Assembly (NCBI GenBank): GCA_941918925.1
Contig: OW799237.1
Coordinates: 2,895,201-2,959,200, forward strand
Origin: Phyto melanocephala
Lineage: Eukaryota > Arthropoda > Insecta > Diptera > Rhinophoridae
Direction: 5' to 3'
Length of the DNA: 64,000 nucleotides
The notes beneath the pieces are model-generated. The model was not told the origin of the DNA. It saw only the letters and a program-made list of their open reading frames with translations, and made no database searches. Position numbers and translations under genes: made by a program. This document shows, one piece after another, positions 21,087-34,000 of this stretch (position 1 is the stretch's first letter; every line of letters starts with the position of its first letter).

Positions 21087-23893
21087 AAAAGTGTTAATAT
21101 TTAATTTTTATTTAATTTTTTATCGCATTTCGTAGAGTCCTTCTAAATTCGTGTAGTTTTCATTTTCTTATATTATTTTTAATTTATACATTTTAGTTGT
21201 TGAACTTGGCTCAAAAAATTGTTATTATTGTTATTAGTTGTTGGTCAATAAACCCCGTTTTCAAAACAAAAACAAACAAAAAAAAAACATGCGCAGACTA
21301 TAAAAACAAGAGCGAGCTGAGATTTTAAATTTCACAATGCTGATCATTGGCACACAGAGATGGCAATTCTTCTAAAAAAAAAAACGCGCACAAAAAAGCA
21401 ACAATTTTAAAAACAGAGTTTATATCAAATGTTTTATATTATTTATTAAATATTAAATATTTTTTTAAACCAGATATATAAAAAAACAATCAAATGTAGA
21501 AAAAAAGGAAAAGTAAATGATTTAATTTATTTAAATATTAAAATTAATTAAACAAGACTGTAATGTTGCGTCGCGCTATTTATGTATCAGTTTCACGTGT
21601 TGTGTTGTACATTCGGTTATGAATAAGTTTCATTAAAACAAATTTTGTAAGACAAGACAAGACAAGAGAATTTCCTTTCATATATTTTTGAAATATCATA
21701 TTCGATTAATACAGGGATGGGAAATTGAATTTTTTGTCAAAACAAAAACACGTTTTAACTAACAGGTTTTATTGCAATTTTTTAACTCTGCGGACCATAC
21801 ACAATACAAAGGTGGTTGTAAATTTAACAAAGATTTTTTTAATAATAAATAAGCAAGTGTAATTTTATTTTTTAACTGCTTAGATTGACAGAGAATAACA
21901 ACATAACTGTTTAGTTCTCTAAGTGTGTGCACAGAAAATTTACATTTTGCTACTCTGTGAAACGCCTTCCAATAAATTAAAAATTTAGAATCCATGTACA
22001 GGATAGGATAATATAAAATTTGTTATATTATTTTAAAAATTATGAACACAGACGATTAAGTAAAAGCCTTTAGTAATATTTATATCTTCCATAAACACAT
22101 CGCCGCTTTAAGACTTGTGCAACATTTTTAGTTTAAATGTAAAATAAAAAGAAATTATAAAACATTCCTCAACAATTAATGGCCTAAGTACAAAATGCTT
22201 TTGTACAGCTAAACATAAAAAAGAAAACTTGTGCCCTGTTAATTTCATTATTCAAATCGTCAAAAAAAACTGCTTGAAAGCACAAAGCTGGCATCACTGG
22301 TAGCATGTTTATCTTAACGCAGCTTGTGTTGCTTCTGCAGCAATTTTATTGCGATTGGTTTTGCCTGTGACTTTAAAAAGCAGTCAGTGATTACGTTGTT
22401 TTTGTGGAACCTTTTTTTCTCGTTGTTGTTGGCCTGAACTTTGATGAAGATGAAATGCTTGTTCAATATTTAAGCATATTTGTTGCTTGTATCGTTTTGG
22501 AAGGAGCAGTGTGTGTTTATATTTGTTTATTCTTCTTTTTGGTTTTGTTAGTTTCGGTTCGATTATTTAAAACTAAAGCTTCTGGGTGGCGCTTTGCATC
22601 ACACTTCATCAAGTGGCACGATGATGATGATGATCATCATCAATATTACTGTATATTCCAAAATAAAAAGCTAGTCATACGTACACACACACACCAACAT
22701 ACAATCAAATATACATATGTGTAGATCAACAAGAAAAAATAAATATATATACAAAATATATTTTTAAAAATCAATATTTTATTTTGTTACTCCCAAAGAC
22801 ACAGATTCTGAAATATAATGAGAACAATCAAATGACTATAAACAAATTATAGCTAGAGCTAGTGTTTCTAATAAATATCGACCAGTGATTTTAGTATATC
22901 AACGACATAATTTACTACACAACATTGAACGATTCAAAATAAGCAGCTGTAGGACTAAGAGCTTCATCTCTCTATTCATACTGACAAATAAAATCAGGTT
23001 TATCTAGCTTTAAAAGAAAATTAGTTATTTTTATGTATAGAAGCAGTTACTATTAAGAAAGTTTTAACACAAATGAAAAAATGAAAAATCAAATATCAAT
23101 TCAAAAATCCTAAGAAGACATAGAAGTTTTCTCAGTTTCTTGGCTGCAATCTAGAAAAATCATAAATCACTTTCTGAGTCAAATAATCGATGTCTGACCT
23201 TTCTTCAGCCTGTCTCTGTAAATCTTAGCATATAAGAATGACTTAAAATATAATTCAATAAGATCGTAAACCCCAATCAATAGATTTCCTCTTAGAATAT
23301 TAAATTAATATAATTAAATTTTTCATAATTGTTTAATAAATATAAAAATTAAAGAAAATAAATTTGATATAAAGGCAAACACACTTACTGAATTTTGCAA
23401 TTTAAGATTTAACTCTCTTATAGCCCATAATTTCCCGGGTTATATTTAAATTATTGATATCGAGAATAAAACTCCTTCATAGAAGTAGTAACAGCTTTCT
23501 CCACTGAACTCTTCAAAGGTTGGGCCATAAATAACTTAGACTAACTGTCCCGGAAATCAACATTCATAAAACTGTTTAAAATATTGGAGTCCATATATAA
23601 AATTCTTCACATATAGATTGCACTTAAATACACATCCCTATGTCAAATTTTGCAAGGTGTTGGCTATGGCCCTTATATATGACCTATAGCGAAATATCAT
23701 AGAAAATAGCTTCTGACAGAATTTTATAATTTTGGTAGACTGATTATTCTTTGAAGTTAGATAAAAAGACCTTAAGTAAGAAAGTGAATTACTACCTAAA
23801 GAGGAATGGCTGACGATTGGACCATTGATACCGTATGAAAGAGAGCAAAATTGGCTTAAACTTAAACATGAATTTTTTGACTTAAGACCTCCT
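21087..23893. other. Spacer without supported gene
   Basis: AT-rich. The frame at 22,404-22,724 starts with GTG and ends in low complexity. A GATGATGATGATGATCATCATCA palindromic triplet run sits near 22,620-22,642. Confidence 0.5.
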
Positions 23894-24583
23894 TATACCC
23901 TTCACCTGTGGTGCACAAGGGTATATATAGTTTTGTCATTCCGTTTGTAAATTCTACAATTTTCATTTCCAACCACATAAAATATATATTTTCTGAAAAC
24001 ATATGAATAGAGGAGTCGATTAAGCCCTGACCGTCTGTCTGTCTGTATGTCTGTCGGTCTGTCCGTCTGTCCATCTTCCCGTCTGTTTGTGTGTTGGTTG
24101 AAATCATCTTTTATAAACAACTATATGTTCTTCAGATCTGAGTATGGTATCTACCTTTTGGAAATATCCAGGAATGAATCGCTATTAAAATTCAGCACAA
24201 TCGCCCAATAACTTTCTGAGATATGAGCAAAAAACCACGACCACCTCATTTTTTTCACAATTACAACAACAACATACATATATACTGGTTAAAGTAAACG
24301 TGGCATCGAATCCAAGCTGAGCCAAAAATATTTTTTTATTTTATTTTATTTTTTTATTTTATATATTATGTATTTATATTTTTATTATTTTTTTTAAATT
24401 TTTTTTTTATTTATTTTTAATTTTTTTTTAAATTTTTTTTATTGTTGTTTTTGTTTTTAATATTTTTTTTATTTTTTTTTTGTAATATATGTACATACGT
24501 AAACTAAATTTATTATTTTGCAATTGTTATTGCATGATTACACGTTGTAAAGGGTATATAAGTTTCGGCACGGCCGAATATAG
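23894..24583 (+). mobile_element. DINE-1/INE-1-like element, full-length copy
   Basis: It begins TATACCCTTCACCTGTGGTG, answered shortly by AAGGGTATATATAG: the 5' TATACCC/GGGTATA arrangement of INE-1. Next come ATATATATTTTCTGA, GAGTCGATTAAGCC and (GTCT/CGTC)n at 24,028-24,090, then a T-rich tract (24,320-24,490). The end is GGGTATATAAGTTTCGGC plus a hairpin TTCGGC-ACG-GCCGAA at 24,564-24,578. The order matches Drosophila DINE-1/INE-1. It is non-coding; the frames seen on the minus strand are the repeat tract. The copy at 41,115-41,972 defines the same ends. Confidence 0.85.
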
Positions 24584-27202
24584 AACTTTAACTTGTTGCC
24601 TTGAACTTTAGCACAGTTTTACTTTTTTCCAAAAAATTTGCAAATATTATTTAGGAGTTCAAAATAACGCAAAACTATCATTCAGAAACCAATTGATTAT
24701 ATTTTAGTGTAGCAGACCAAAATTACTTAATATAAAGTTAATTGTATACTGACTTATTTATCGAAAATTAAACGTTTTTATACAAAATTATTTTCAATCA
24801 TGATTAAATTCAATAACACTTCTATATCCTTAACTCAGTACTTAATTTCTCTACTATAAAATTACTGTGGCGCAACAGTTTTATGTGGTAAAAATGAATA
24901 TTTTAAATTAATGACTAAATTAATGAACGGTATGTAATCGCACAAAAAATAAACACCAATAATTACCAAACACGATCATAATAATTAACATTTTACAATA
25001 TAGAGGAAAAGGGATAATTTTAAGCAAAAAAAAAAAATAAAAAATTAACATAAACATGTAACATGGTGGTCAACATAAATATTTTACAAACAACCATCCA
25101 TCAAATAAACGATGGCGGGATGGTAGGAAGGTGCAAGAAAACTGCTAAACGAATTGTGAAATCAAAACAGAACCATCAAAAGTATTTCAAGTTCCCCGTT
25201 AATTCTCCAGAGACTAGAGACAAAATGACGGCGACAAGTATGCTGTTTATTATGCCGATCCACTTGATTACTTCATTATCGTCATTAGCAACATCGTCAT
25301 TGGTATGATGTGATGGCGCGTCATGGTGGTGTTGGTATGTAATAAGAAACAACTAATCGTTTTGTTTTGTAGCTGATGTCTGAGTCTGGTCTGTTGTGTG
25401 GCAGCATTAACAAAAAGTTGGAATAAATATTTATTTTTAACATTTATTTTTAGGATTGAGAAAAATAAATATTGAATTTTATGGCTGTAGACAATTTTCG
25501 AAAATTTCTTTTAATATAGAAAATTGTTAAACAATTATTTGTTAGTTTAAAACAATGCGTAGTCATAGGTACTCAAATGATTATTTATATTAAATTTAAT
25601 AGGGAATTACTAGCATTTTTACACACACTCCTTTTTTTTCCCCCCTTCCTAACATGTAGAGTATGTGTGTATGCACATACATAGTTTGAAATCCATATTC
25701 CAGCTTTAAAATTAATTTGGCTTAAGGGCAAAAACTATTCATTATTGTGTTGTGACAGAAGTGCAAGTAAAGAAACTCAAAAAAAATAACCTGGTCATTA
25801 ATTGAAACAGGCCGCATTCAACGCATGCATGGCGTAATAGCAGCATGTGCACACATGCTTATGCATGTTGCATTTTTAATACGTCGTCATTATCATCAAC
25901 ATCGAGCTCTTGTCATGACAGTGATGATAAACAATTTGAGTTAAAATGCTATACAACATTGTTGTACACGATCAATAACTTCGTGACAATTAGGTTGGCA
26001 TTGCATTTTTTTGCTAGAAATGACAAAACCAGAGTAAAGGATAGGTTAAGAAAAAGAGAGAGAAAGAGAGAGAGAGAGACAGAGTAACAACCACCTGCAA
26101 CAAATGTGTGTTAATGTTAATCTTCATTTAACATTTCAACACTATTTTTTGATTGATTTTTTTTATTTTTTGAAGAAGAAGAAGTAGTTTGAGGCTTTAG
26201 AGCCTCAATTTATTTATTCTACATTTGCACACAATCAATTTCTTTTCTCTTTGCACATTTTCCAATGAACGAGCCCATCGTTTGACTTGTCATTAACGAA
26301 TCAACTTGTGAATATGAAGTATAAAATTATTAAAAAGAGAATAAACTGTTTATGGACATGAGACTACGCGAAGGCAGTGATGTAAGTCTTGATGGGTTAT
26401 TAATCAAGACATTTTGATATTTTGCCGCCCCTTGTAGATTTGTTGTTGCGGTTTGCAGAAACATGCATTTCTAAAAATTGTGTGTAAAAGTAGTGCTTTT
26501 AGTGAAATATTTTTTTATAAATTGAGAACAACAAATTTACAGTCGTTTAGAAGTATTTATGTCATTCAAAACGAACATGGGCAGTAGATTTAAGTTAAAA
26601 ATAGAACAATAAGGATAAACTGTCTCCAAGGCAGGGGCCTTATTTTGATTTCTAATATTATTAAAATCTGTGATATTAAGTATTCTTATAGAAATTAATG
26701 TTTGTTTAATTAAATGATATTTTGGGTCAACCCTGGATACCAAAACTAGTTAATACATCACCAGAAGCAGTTATTGAGTTGTTTTACAAGCCATATTATA
26801 AGACATGTATCGGAATTACAGTTCATTTTAAGTTGAAATTGAATTTGTCTATGGCTTGTATAGAAAATATAAAAAAAGAAAACTTTAATTTATTTTATTT
26901 TATTTTTTAATTATTTATATAAAATAGATTTTAATGTGCATACTTCCAGGGTCGTCCCATAAATGTTTTCCCTATAAGTTTTATAGGAAGGGGAAAAGTA
27001 AGTTATGACTTAAAATATGCAACAATTTGTGTTTGAAAATAAAAACACAGCATTAACAGATTCTAAAGAAAATAAAGCAAAAACTTTTAGAATTGTGTTA
27101 TCGAAATTGAAACCTCTCCAACCGGAATGTGTGACATGCCTTAATGTCTTCTTCGGAAAATCATGCGTCTGTTTCATTAATATATACAAACTGCCGTAAA
27201 GC
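24584..27202. other. Spacer without supported gene
   Basis: Includes a (GA)n run near 26,047-26,082 and a perfect 8-bp hairpin TTGAGGCT/AGCCTCAA near 26,190-26,209. Short frames at 25,063-25,308 and 25,845-26,087 show no domain. Confidence 0.5.
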
Positions 27203-27462
27203 CTCTAGTACACGAAATGTAAAAAGCCTTACACGCTTGTGGTTGTGACGTATTTTTGACGCCATCATCAAGCATAACTGTATCTGCTTCGGCCGTATGT
27301 GTTTCATTTGCATTTTTAGACTCAAATATATTCCGTGTATAATAAAAATCTTACCGCATGCAGCTACTACGACTATTTTAAAAAATGTTACTAAAGTACT
27401 GAACATTTTAGTGATGTCAGACCCACATTTGCATTTGGCTTTTTAAATTTCGTGTACTTTAG
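27203..27462. mobile_element. MITE with TIR CTAGTACACGAAAT
   Basis: The left end CTAGTACACGAAATGTAAAAAGCC pairs with the complement of TTTTTAAATTTCGTGTACTTTAG at the right (ends around 27,462), with one extra base in the right arm. The interior of about 210 bp is moderately complex and non-coding. Overlapping frames are shadows. Confidence 0.8.
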
Positions 27463-27569
27463 ACTTAATCCTGTTGAGTACAGATCACTTTTGAATACAG
27501 GAAAGACTTTACCTAAATGAATTATTGATTTTTTTAACAATAAAAAAAATAACCGCAATAAAACTAAGA

Positions 27570-27985
27570 AAAAATTAACTTCACTGCTTAATATGTCCTA
27601 AATCAAACTTGGCCTTGAAATACAGAGTCCTTTTTTATCAATCTGTTATTAAAACAATGTGGTCTTATGACATAAAGCTGTGAGATACTGCTTGTGCATC
27701 AAATATTCCGAAGTTACAAAGCAGACAGACTAGGATTTCAAAACACATCGCTTGCGCCCTTTGATATATTAGAAATTAAAATATCCATAGAGACCTTGAA
27801 GCTGCCACTATCTAAAAAGAAATGAAAACAAATTTGTTCAATAAAGTAAAAGAACTAAATAGTAGTCCATTTGAACACTCTAGTATACGATTTATTGTAG
27901 TTTCATTGACACGAGAGACTAAAATATAAGGACACATTGAGCCTGGTTAGACGTTCGTAAATAATATATTCATATTTGAAAACAA
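27570..27985 (+). pseudogene. Jockey-like LINE, C-terminal reverse-transcriptase fragment
   Basis: Translation in one main frame gives LGLKYRVLFYQSVIKTMWSY, the RT thumb block of Jockey-clade proteins. It continues CASNIPKLQSRQTRISKHI, then NIHRDLEAATI and SLTRETKI-GHIEPG toward the C-terminus. There are several stops. The 5' part of the element is missing, typical of 5'-truncated LINE copies. Confidence 0.75.
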
Positions 27986-28108
27986 TAAATTACCTATTAC
28001 ATGGGTAAAATTAAGAAGAAAAAAATAATGTAGGGATAAGATTCGAATACTTATTGATTTTAACAATAAAACAATAGTTTAAAATAAAAACAATTTAATT
28101 TTTTTACA

Positions 28109-28349
28109 AATAATATTTATTTAGTTGTTGTGCTTAAGATGGTTTATGTGCTAATGCCAGATCGTGAGAAAACCTTTACCCAAAAAATTTTGAAAAAGTC
28201 GAAAATGTTTTTATTTCTTAATTTTCATTAACATAATGAGAATTCAAAATAAAAACCAAAAACTATAAAAAACCTTTACAAAAACCCAACCAACAATTTT
28301 TCAATTTTTCTTATCCCTGCTTAAGCCCAACAACCATGTAAATATTATT
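28109..28349. mobile_element. MITE family GGTTGTTGGG, copy 2
   Basis: AATAATATTTATTTAGTTGT at the left is mirrored by AACCATGTAAATATTATT at the right. The interior shares ATGCCAGATC, CCTTTACCCAAA, GAGAATTCAAAA and CCCAACCAACAATTTTTCAA with the 9.05-kb copy in the same order. The shared CATATCCCGAATAATT tail follows at 28,365-28,380. Confidence 0.85.
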
Positions 28350-29289
28350 GTAAAATTATGGGACCATATCCCGAATAATTAAGTAAATTATTTTTTTTTA
28401 CAAATTTCAACCACAACTTGTACCAAACGATAACGAAATTTGACTTCCCTTGCTCTTTCTATTTTATTTTTTTTATATCAATTTTAAATGCTCATAAAAT
28501 TCCAAATATATATTTCATTGCCTTCATACATCATCTATCATCTGTGTAGCCCCATAAATCAACTTTAGCCCACACAAATAAAGAGTAATTTGAATTTGTA
28601 TGTGTGTCTATCGTAAATAATTTCAACATTTGACCGCATTTGTGAATTTGGCAATTAAACACTTGCAAATTACAATTGACATTATAAATTTTAACAGTCT
28701 CAACAAAATACCAAACCCACACATACACACTCACCCACACCCACATTGCTTACAAAAGGATTTACATCCTACAATTGAATGAAATGTATCAGTGATTGTG
28801 TTAATTTTACAAAATCAACCACAGTCGGCCAAATCTAAATGCCAGTACAGAATAGACACACATTTATACTTCTATACATAAAGAAACTTGTATAGTTTTA
28901 GTTCTGGCAAAGTTTAATTGTTCAATTTATTAGTTGTTTAATTAAATTATGCATTTGACGAAACAATTATTTACCAGGGTAATGTAAAGGAATCTATTTA
29001 CGAGTACAATTCGAAGTCTTAAAATTAACACATTGAAATATGTTTATTGACATTTGACAGTAAAGGCTATAAATAGAGCACAACAAGAAAATAATGGATA
29101 TAAACTAACCAACAACGACTACAGCTATATTTGTTCTTAATGATAAAAATAAATAAATAAAGAGTTTAATGTGAAAGGAGTTTTTTGGATATTCTAAAGG
29201 AGTTTCTTGGATATCCCATGTCCATGTATGTACTTAAAATCTCAATCGATGTTGTGTTCTTTGAAATTCGATATAAAACAAAACTTATT
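28350..29289. other. Spacer without supported gene
   Basis: AT-rich with a CCACACATACACAC run near 28,717-28,745. Nothing coding recognised. Confidence 0.45.
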
Positions 29290-29640
29290 ATACATAATTT
29301 TTAATGGTTGGTTGTTTGGCTGGTTATTGTCTAATCAATATGACATCGTTTTGCCAAGACCATATCACTCGCCTGATTCGCTGCCTACATCAACCTATTG
29401 TAGTGAGATATTTTACAAGACCAATAAGTCTAACCTCACATATCTCAGAGAGGTTATCCAGCATTTGTTTGACCAGCATTCTGTGTCTCTTAACAGTCAG
29501 GACAGGACATTCACAGAGAAGTTGGGAAATCAATTTCTCCTTCTCTAAACTCAGACAACTGATACAATGGTCGTTTGAGGGCATTCCAGTGGTTTTTCAA
29601 TACCGCCGACTATAGCTCGTAATTTTTGATGTACGCCTGA
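29290..29640 (-). pseudogene. LINE 3'-end fragment (Cys-rich C-terminal segment)
   Basis: The minus strand encodes HCISCLSLEKEKLISQLLCE followed by CPVLTVKRHRMLVKQMLDNLSEI. This fits the C-terminal pattern C-x2-C, E-x2-x-H/Q-LLC-x-CP, R of non-LTR retrotransposons with an RNase H domain (I/R1/Jockey-type). The frame is open for 64 codons. Everything upstream (RT, endonuclease) is missing. The forward frames over the same DNA are shadows. Confidence 0.65.
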
Positions 29641-30227
29641 TATCAAAAATCTTGTCGAATATACATGTATCCAGTCCTTGCAATTAAAAGGATTTTATTT
29701 TATTTAAAGTTTATTATACTTTTCCAGTCAAGCCCTTTCATTTAATACCTTTATCAACTCCCTCAGTTGTCGAGAAGCTATAAAATCGATTTTCGTTTGT
29801 AAATGTCAGAAAAACACCAAAGTAGTTGCTATTTGGTGCTTATATCTTAGTTAGTTTCGAGCCGAATAATAACATTTTCTCAGAAATAATTTTCGAGGTT
29901 ACGAATGCAATTTGGTGTCACTTGTGTGTCCAGAAACTATTTACCAGCTAAAGAAACCTGATAAAATTAAAAAAAAAAAATAAAAAAATTTTTCAAATAA
30001 TTTTAGCCTATAACTTTACTGATTTATGATCCATTTTTGCAAGCTTATAAATAGTTATAAACATGTAGACATATTATCCGAGGACTAAAGATGTTAATTT
30101 TTGTGGTAAAAATATGTGGTAAAAATATTATATCCTGGAAAGTTATGAAGCAGTTCAGATGAATTTCAACAGCAGTTAATTCATTATTTATTTATTATTT
30201 GTTTTCAAAAGAATTATACAATAAACA

Positions 30228-30515
30228 TGTGGGGGCTTCTAAAAGTTGATTTTAACCAACACACGGACAAACGGACAGATGAACAGACGGACAGACGTAT
30301 AGACGGATAGAAGGACAGATGGACATACGCACAGATGGACATACGGACAGATGAACAGACGTATAGACGGATAGAAGGACAGATGGACATACGGACAGAC
30401 GTACAGAAGGACAGAAGGACATTAATAGTCATAAGCTTTTAGAAAAAATATACTTTTGTGGGATCGGAAATTAATAGCAAAATTTTTAAACGGAATGTCA
30501 AAACAATATATTGAA
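30228..30515 (-). mobile_element. DINE-1-like fragment with expanded minisatellite
   Basis: Shares GGGGGCTTC-AAAAGTTGATTT, CATAAGCTTT-AGAAAA-ATATACTT and GGATCGGAAAT with the 41-kb copy. The GACGGACA tract (30,255-30,422) is enlarged and includes a 64-bp duplication (units starting at 30,297 and 30,361). Both 5' TATACCC and 3' hairpin ends are missing or unrecognisable. Confidence 0.7.
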
Positions 30516-30639
30516 AAGGCGATTTAAAATTTAAACTACCGATGAATTACTGACTTCGCAAGGAACAAAACTGGGAAATATCAAAAATTTACTAGTAAAG
30601 AAGTGAGTTTACATGAAAAGTTTTTCGGGGAGAGATTTA

Positions 30640-31020
30640 GTTTTTGAGTCAATTTGTAAAGCGAGTTCCTGAAAATGAATGGCTATTGGACAAATCAGCT
30701 CATGTACGTTCTTGTCCAGTACGTTTAACCGAAAACATTGCTACTGTGGCTAAGAATGCGCAAAAACATTCAACTCGCCGTCGATCTCATACTCTGAACA
30801 TTTCCCATACTTCTATGAATATAATTTAGCATAAGTAAAAACTTTTGTTAATTGGATGTGTACTTCCGAGGCAGTTTTGATAGTCATATGAATGATATTG
30901 TTTTCTATTCTTAAAAGACAAATTTCAACTTTTGCAATAAAAGAAATTTTAAAAAATAGTCTGTACTTTTTTAAAAGCTGAATCAATTTTAAAATTTCAA
31001 ATGATCCACCTTGTATATCT
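30640..31020 (+). pseudogene. Tc1/mariner-superfamily transposase, N-terminal relic
   Basis: The frame from 30,644 encodes SCPVRLTENIATVAKNAQKH followed by STRRRSHTLNIS. This matches the ENIAAVA...S-RRRSQ-L helix-turn-helix region of a Tc1-like transposase family that also occurs at 46.0, 48.6-49.8 and 50.5 kb. It then stops, and the sequence passes to a 3' end AAATTTCAAATGATCCACCT near 31,014. The middle of the element, including the catalytic domain, is deleted. Confidence 0.65.
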
Positions 31021-34000
31021 TTGGCACCACAAGTGCGGTTTATTAAAATATAGCACGGAATGAAATTAATAACCCACGTACTACTACTCCATAGCCCATC
31101 TATAAACGTACTTTGTAGAATTTAAATGGGTTTAAGTGACCTCTTCTAAAAATTATAAAAATATATCGAAAGCTTTCTTTGAACACAAATTTGTAAATAA
31201 TTTTCTCACACTAAAAACTTATACAAAAAAATTTTATATAAAATATCCAATATATGTATGTGTGTATTAGTAACTTTAATTAAATAGTATTGTGTTAGCA
31301 GTCTAAATGTCTACTTTTGGTAATTCTCTTTAATTATTAGCCGTAATTGACCCACATATGCAAATACTTATGTATGAACATACATCATACCTATAAAGTA
31401 AATAAAAAATGTAGCAGAAAATAGTTCATAAAATACAACATAAAGACGGGTTACACATGGAATATCCAATATTTAATTTCTAATTAAATAAGTAACTTTG
31501 GTGTCAGAACTATTAAAATACAACCAGAAAAGAAAAGTAGAAACAACAACAACAGAAAACATGACATACTACAACTCGCCTCATTGTCTGGCAGTCTTGA
31601 AAAAAACCATTCTATCTGAGTAAGTATGTCTGGCCGTGTAACAGTAGTATTTATGTTGTAATTGTACTTGTAAAACATCATCAAAATGCCAGCAATAAAA
31701 AAGCGATTTCAATTCACCTGTGTACGAGTTTAAAAAAAAAAAAACACACACGCTGATGAATAAATGTCTGGCTTGTCTGTATAAATGGTGTAATTGAATA
31801 CTCCCTTTAAAATTTTTTTTATAGCAATTATAACAGACATAAACTTCCCATCCACAAGCAAAAGTGAAATAAAAAATAACAAAAAAAAAAAAGTGAAAAA
31901 ATAATGAAGTAAAAAACAAAATTTCTAAGTTGGTCAATATTTAAGCACCTACGCGCTACAATCGACATTTTAATTTATTTACAAAGAGAGAGTAATATAA
32001 AAAGCTCGTAGTACCAGTCAAATGTTAAACAAAGCTTTAGTACAAGCATTATTTCAAAAATTGTTAAGTATAAGAAGTACCAGTGAAAAAAATATAGACC
32101 AGCTTAAACCCAACAACCAAATAAAATATTATAAAATTTATATTAATTATTTTGTTTTTTTTTACCTTTTTTTAAATATTCTAAATATAAAGAAAATATA
32201 CACTTTAATAATAATAATAATATACAACCAAATAAATTTTATAAATTTTTTTTATAACTTTCTTTTTATAGAAAATATTCCTAAAATTTTCTTTTATAAA
32301 AAATTTGAAAAAAATTCTTTTTTGTAATTAACAATATGGTTTAAATAAATTTTTATATTTTTTAACTTTCTTTTTGTAAAAAAAACACAAAATTTTCTTT
32401 CATAAAAAATTAGAAAAAATTTTCTTGCACAATTTGAAATTTTTGCTTAAAATAATTTGTTTAAATATTAACTATAATTATTTTAGCTTAAGGTCTTTAT
32501 TATAATAGAAATATTGTTTTTAATTATATTATGTGTCTCAATATATCTAAACAAAAATTGATTTCCAGATGACACTAAACCACAGAGTAGCGAAATAATA
32601 AGACACATAGTAAATTTCAAAAAAAAAATGTTTTTTTAAAAATACCTTAAGCTGAAATACTTCTTGTTAATATTAAAAAAAAAATATATTTTAAAAAAAT
32701 TAAAAAATTGTGCAAAAATATTTTTTTTTTCTAATTTTTTTATTACAAAAAATTTTGTGTTATTTTTTTCTATAAAACGTAAGTAAAAAAAATTATAAAT
32801 TTTATTTTTTTTTATTTATTAAAATTATTAAAAAGTATATTTTCCAAAATTTTTTATTAATGGAAATTTTAGGTAATATTTTCTATAAAAAAAATTAAAA
32901 AATTTTTGTTTATAAAAATTTTTGTTTAAGAAAATTTTATATATTTTCTAAATATAAGGTTAACCAAAATTATTTTACAAAATGAAAATATTTTTATTGA
33001 ACCTTTTCTATAAATTTAAAATTTATTTAAAATTTTTAAATTGTAGACATTAAGTAAATAATTTTCAAATTTTTAATTCGTTGTGTATCATCAGTAATTT
33101 CCTTACTACTATAAAAATAATTGAATAAAAGTTGATGATTGTTGTTTCCTTTAAATTCCAGGAAATCCCTACTTTATTTGTTGTTTTTTTTTTCCAACAA
33201 TTGCAATTCTGTCTGTCTGGCCTAAAATTTTTTTTACTCTTTGTTGTTGGTGTTGTTGTCACTGTTAATTAAGCAATGAAGGTGTTAAAGAGAAAAACAC
33301 AAGCTTCAACACTTTCAGCACAAAAAAATAATAACAAAAACAAAAAAAAAACAAAAAAAAAAAACACACTAGAAAAAATTACACACACAAAAAAATAAGT
33401 GCAAATTCTGCTAGAATATCAAATTCCGGTTGAGAAAATTGTTGCTGAATTTATGCATGTTTAATCACTATAATTAACAATTTTAAATGCACAGAGAAAA
33501 AATAAATAATAATAAGCAAGCGACTACGTCTCTGTATTTCAAAACTTTAAATACGTGTAAGATTATGTCTCTAGAACATGACGAAATGATATATGAGGAA
33601 TTTGTAATTTCATAAAAAAAAAAATAATAAAAAAAGGTGAGAAAAGTTTAATTAAAAAAATTAGTTAAATAAAAAATGATAGAGTCTGTCTGGCACTGTG
33701 TGTTAAATTTAAACTGTTCTTGATCATTTTAAAGTTGGATTTACTTCCATTTTTATATAAAATGTCTGGCATCATTGATAGGTAAAATTTAATTATAAAA
33801 TAGGATGTTGATTTCTTGTTCCACATGTGGTATAAGTGATATTTATTTTTAATCCTTTCGTTTGTTTCAGATCTTATCACAATGTCCACTTTCTTAGAAT
33901 GAATAAATTTTTTCCGCATTTTTGGAAAATACTTTTTCTAAAAATCTATTAATTTCAACTATTATACAATTTTTATTTAGACTTTCAAAAATATTTTACA

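Noticed and set aside
22404..22724. 106-codon plus frame with hydrophobic segments
   Set aside because: First codon is GTG and the end is Asp/His/Thr low complexity from triplet and CA repeats.
23862..24120. Asp/Arg/Thr-rich minus frames
   Set aside because: They are translations of the GTCT repeat of the DINE-1-like element.
26189..26209. TTGAGGCT-TTAG-AGCCTCAA hairpin, considered as histone 3' stem-loop or terminator
   Set aside because: Stem and loop do not match the histone stem-loop, and no gene ends nearby.
29207..29615. Two overlapping plus-strand frames of 113 and 103 codons
   Set aside because: Antisense shadow of the LINE fragment whose Cys-rich tail is on the minus strand.
30214..30432. 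Ser/Val/Arg-rich minus frame
   Set aside because: Translation of the GACGGACA minisatellite in a DINE-1-like fragment.
32022..32327. 101-codon Ile/Phe/Asn-rich frame
   Set aside because: Composition is what AT-rich DNA gives; it overlaps a MITE end.
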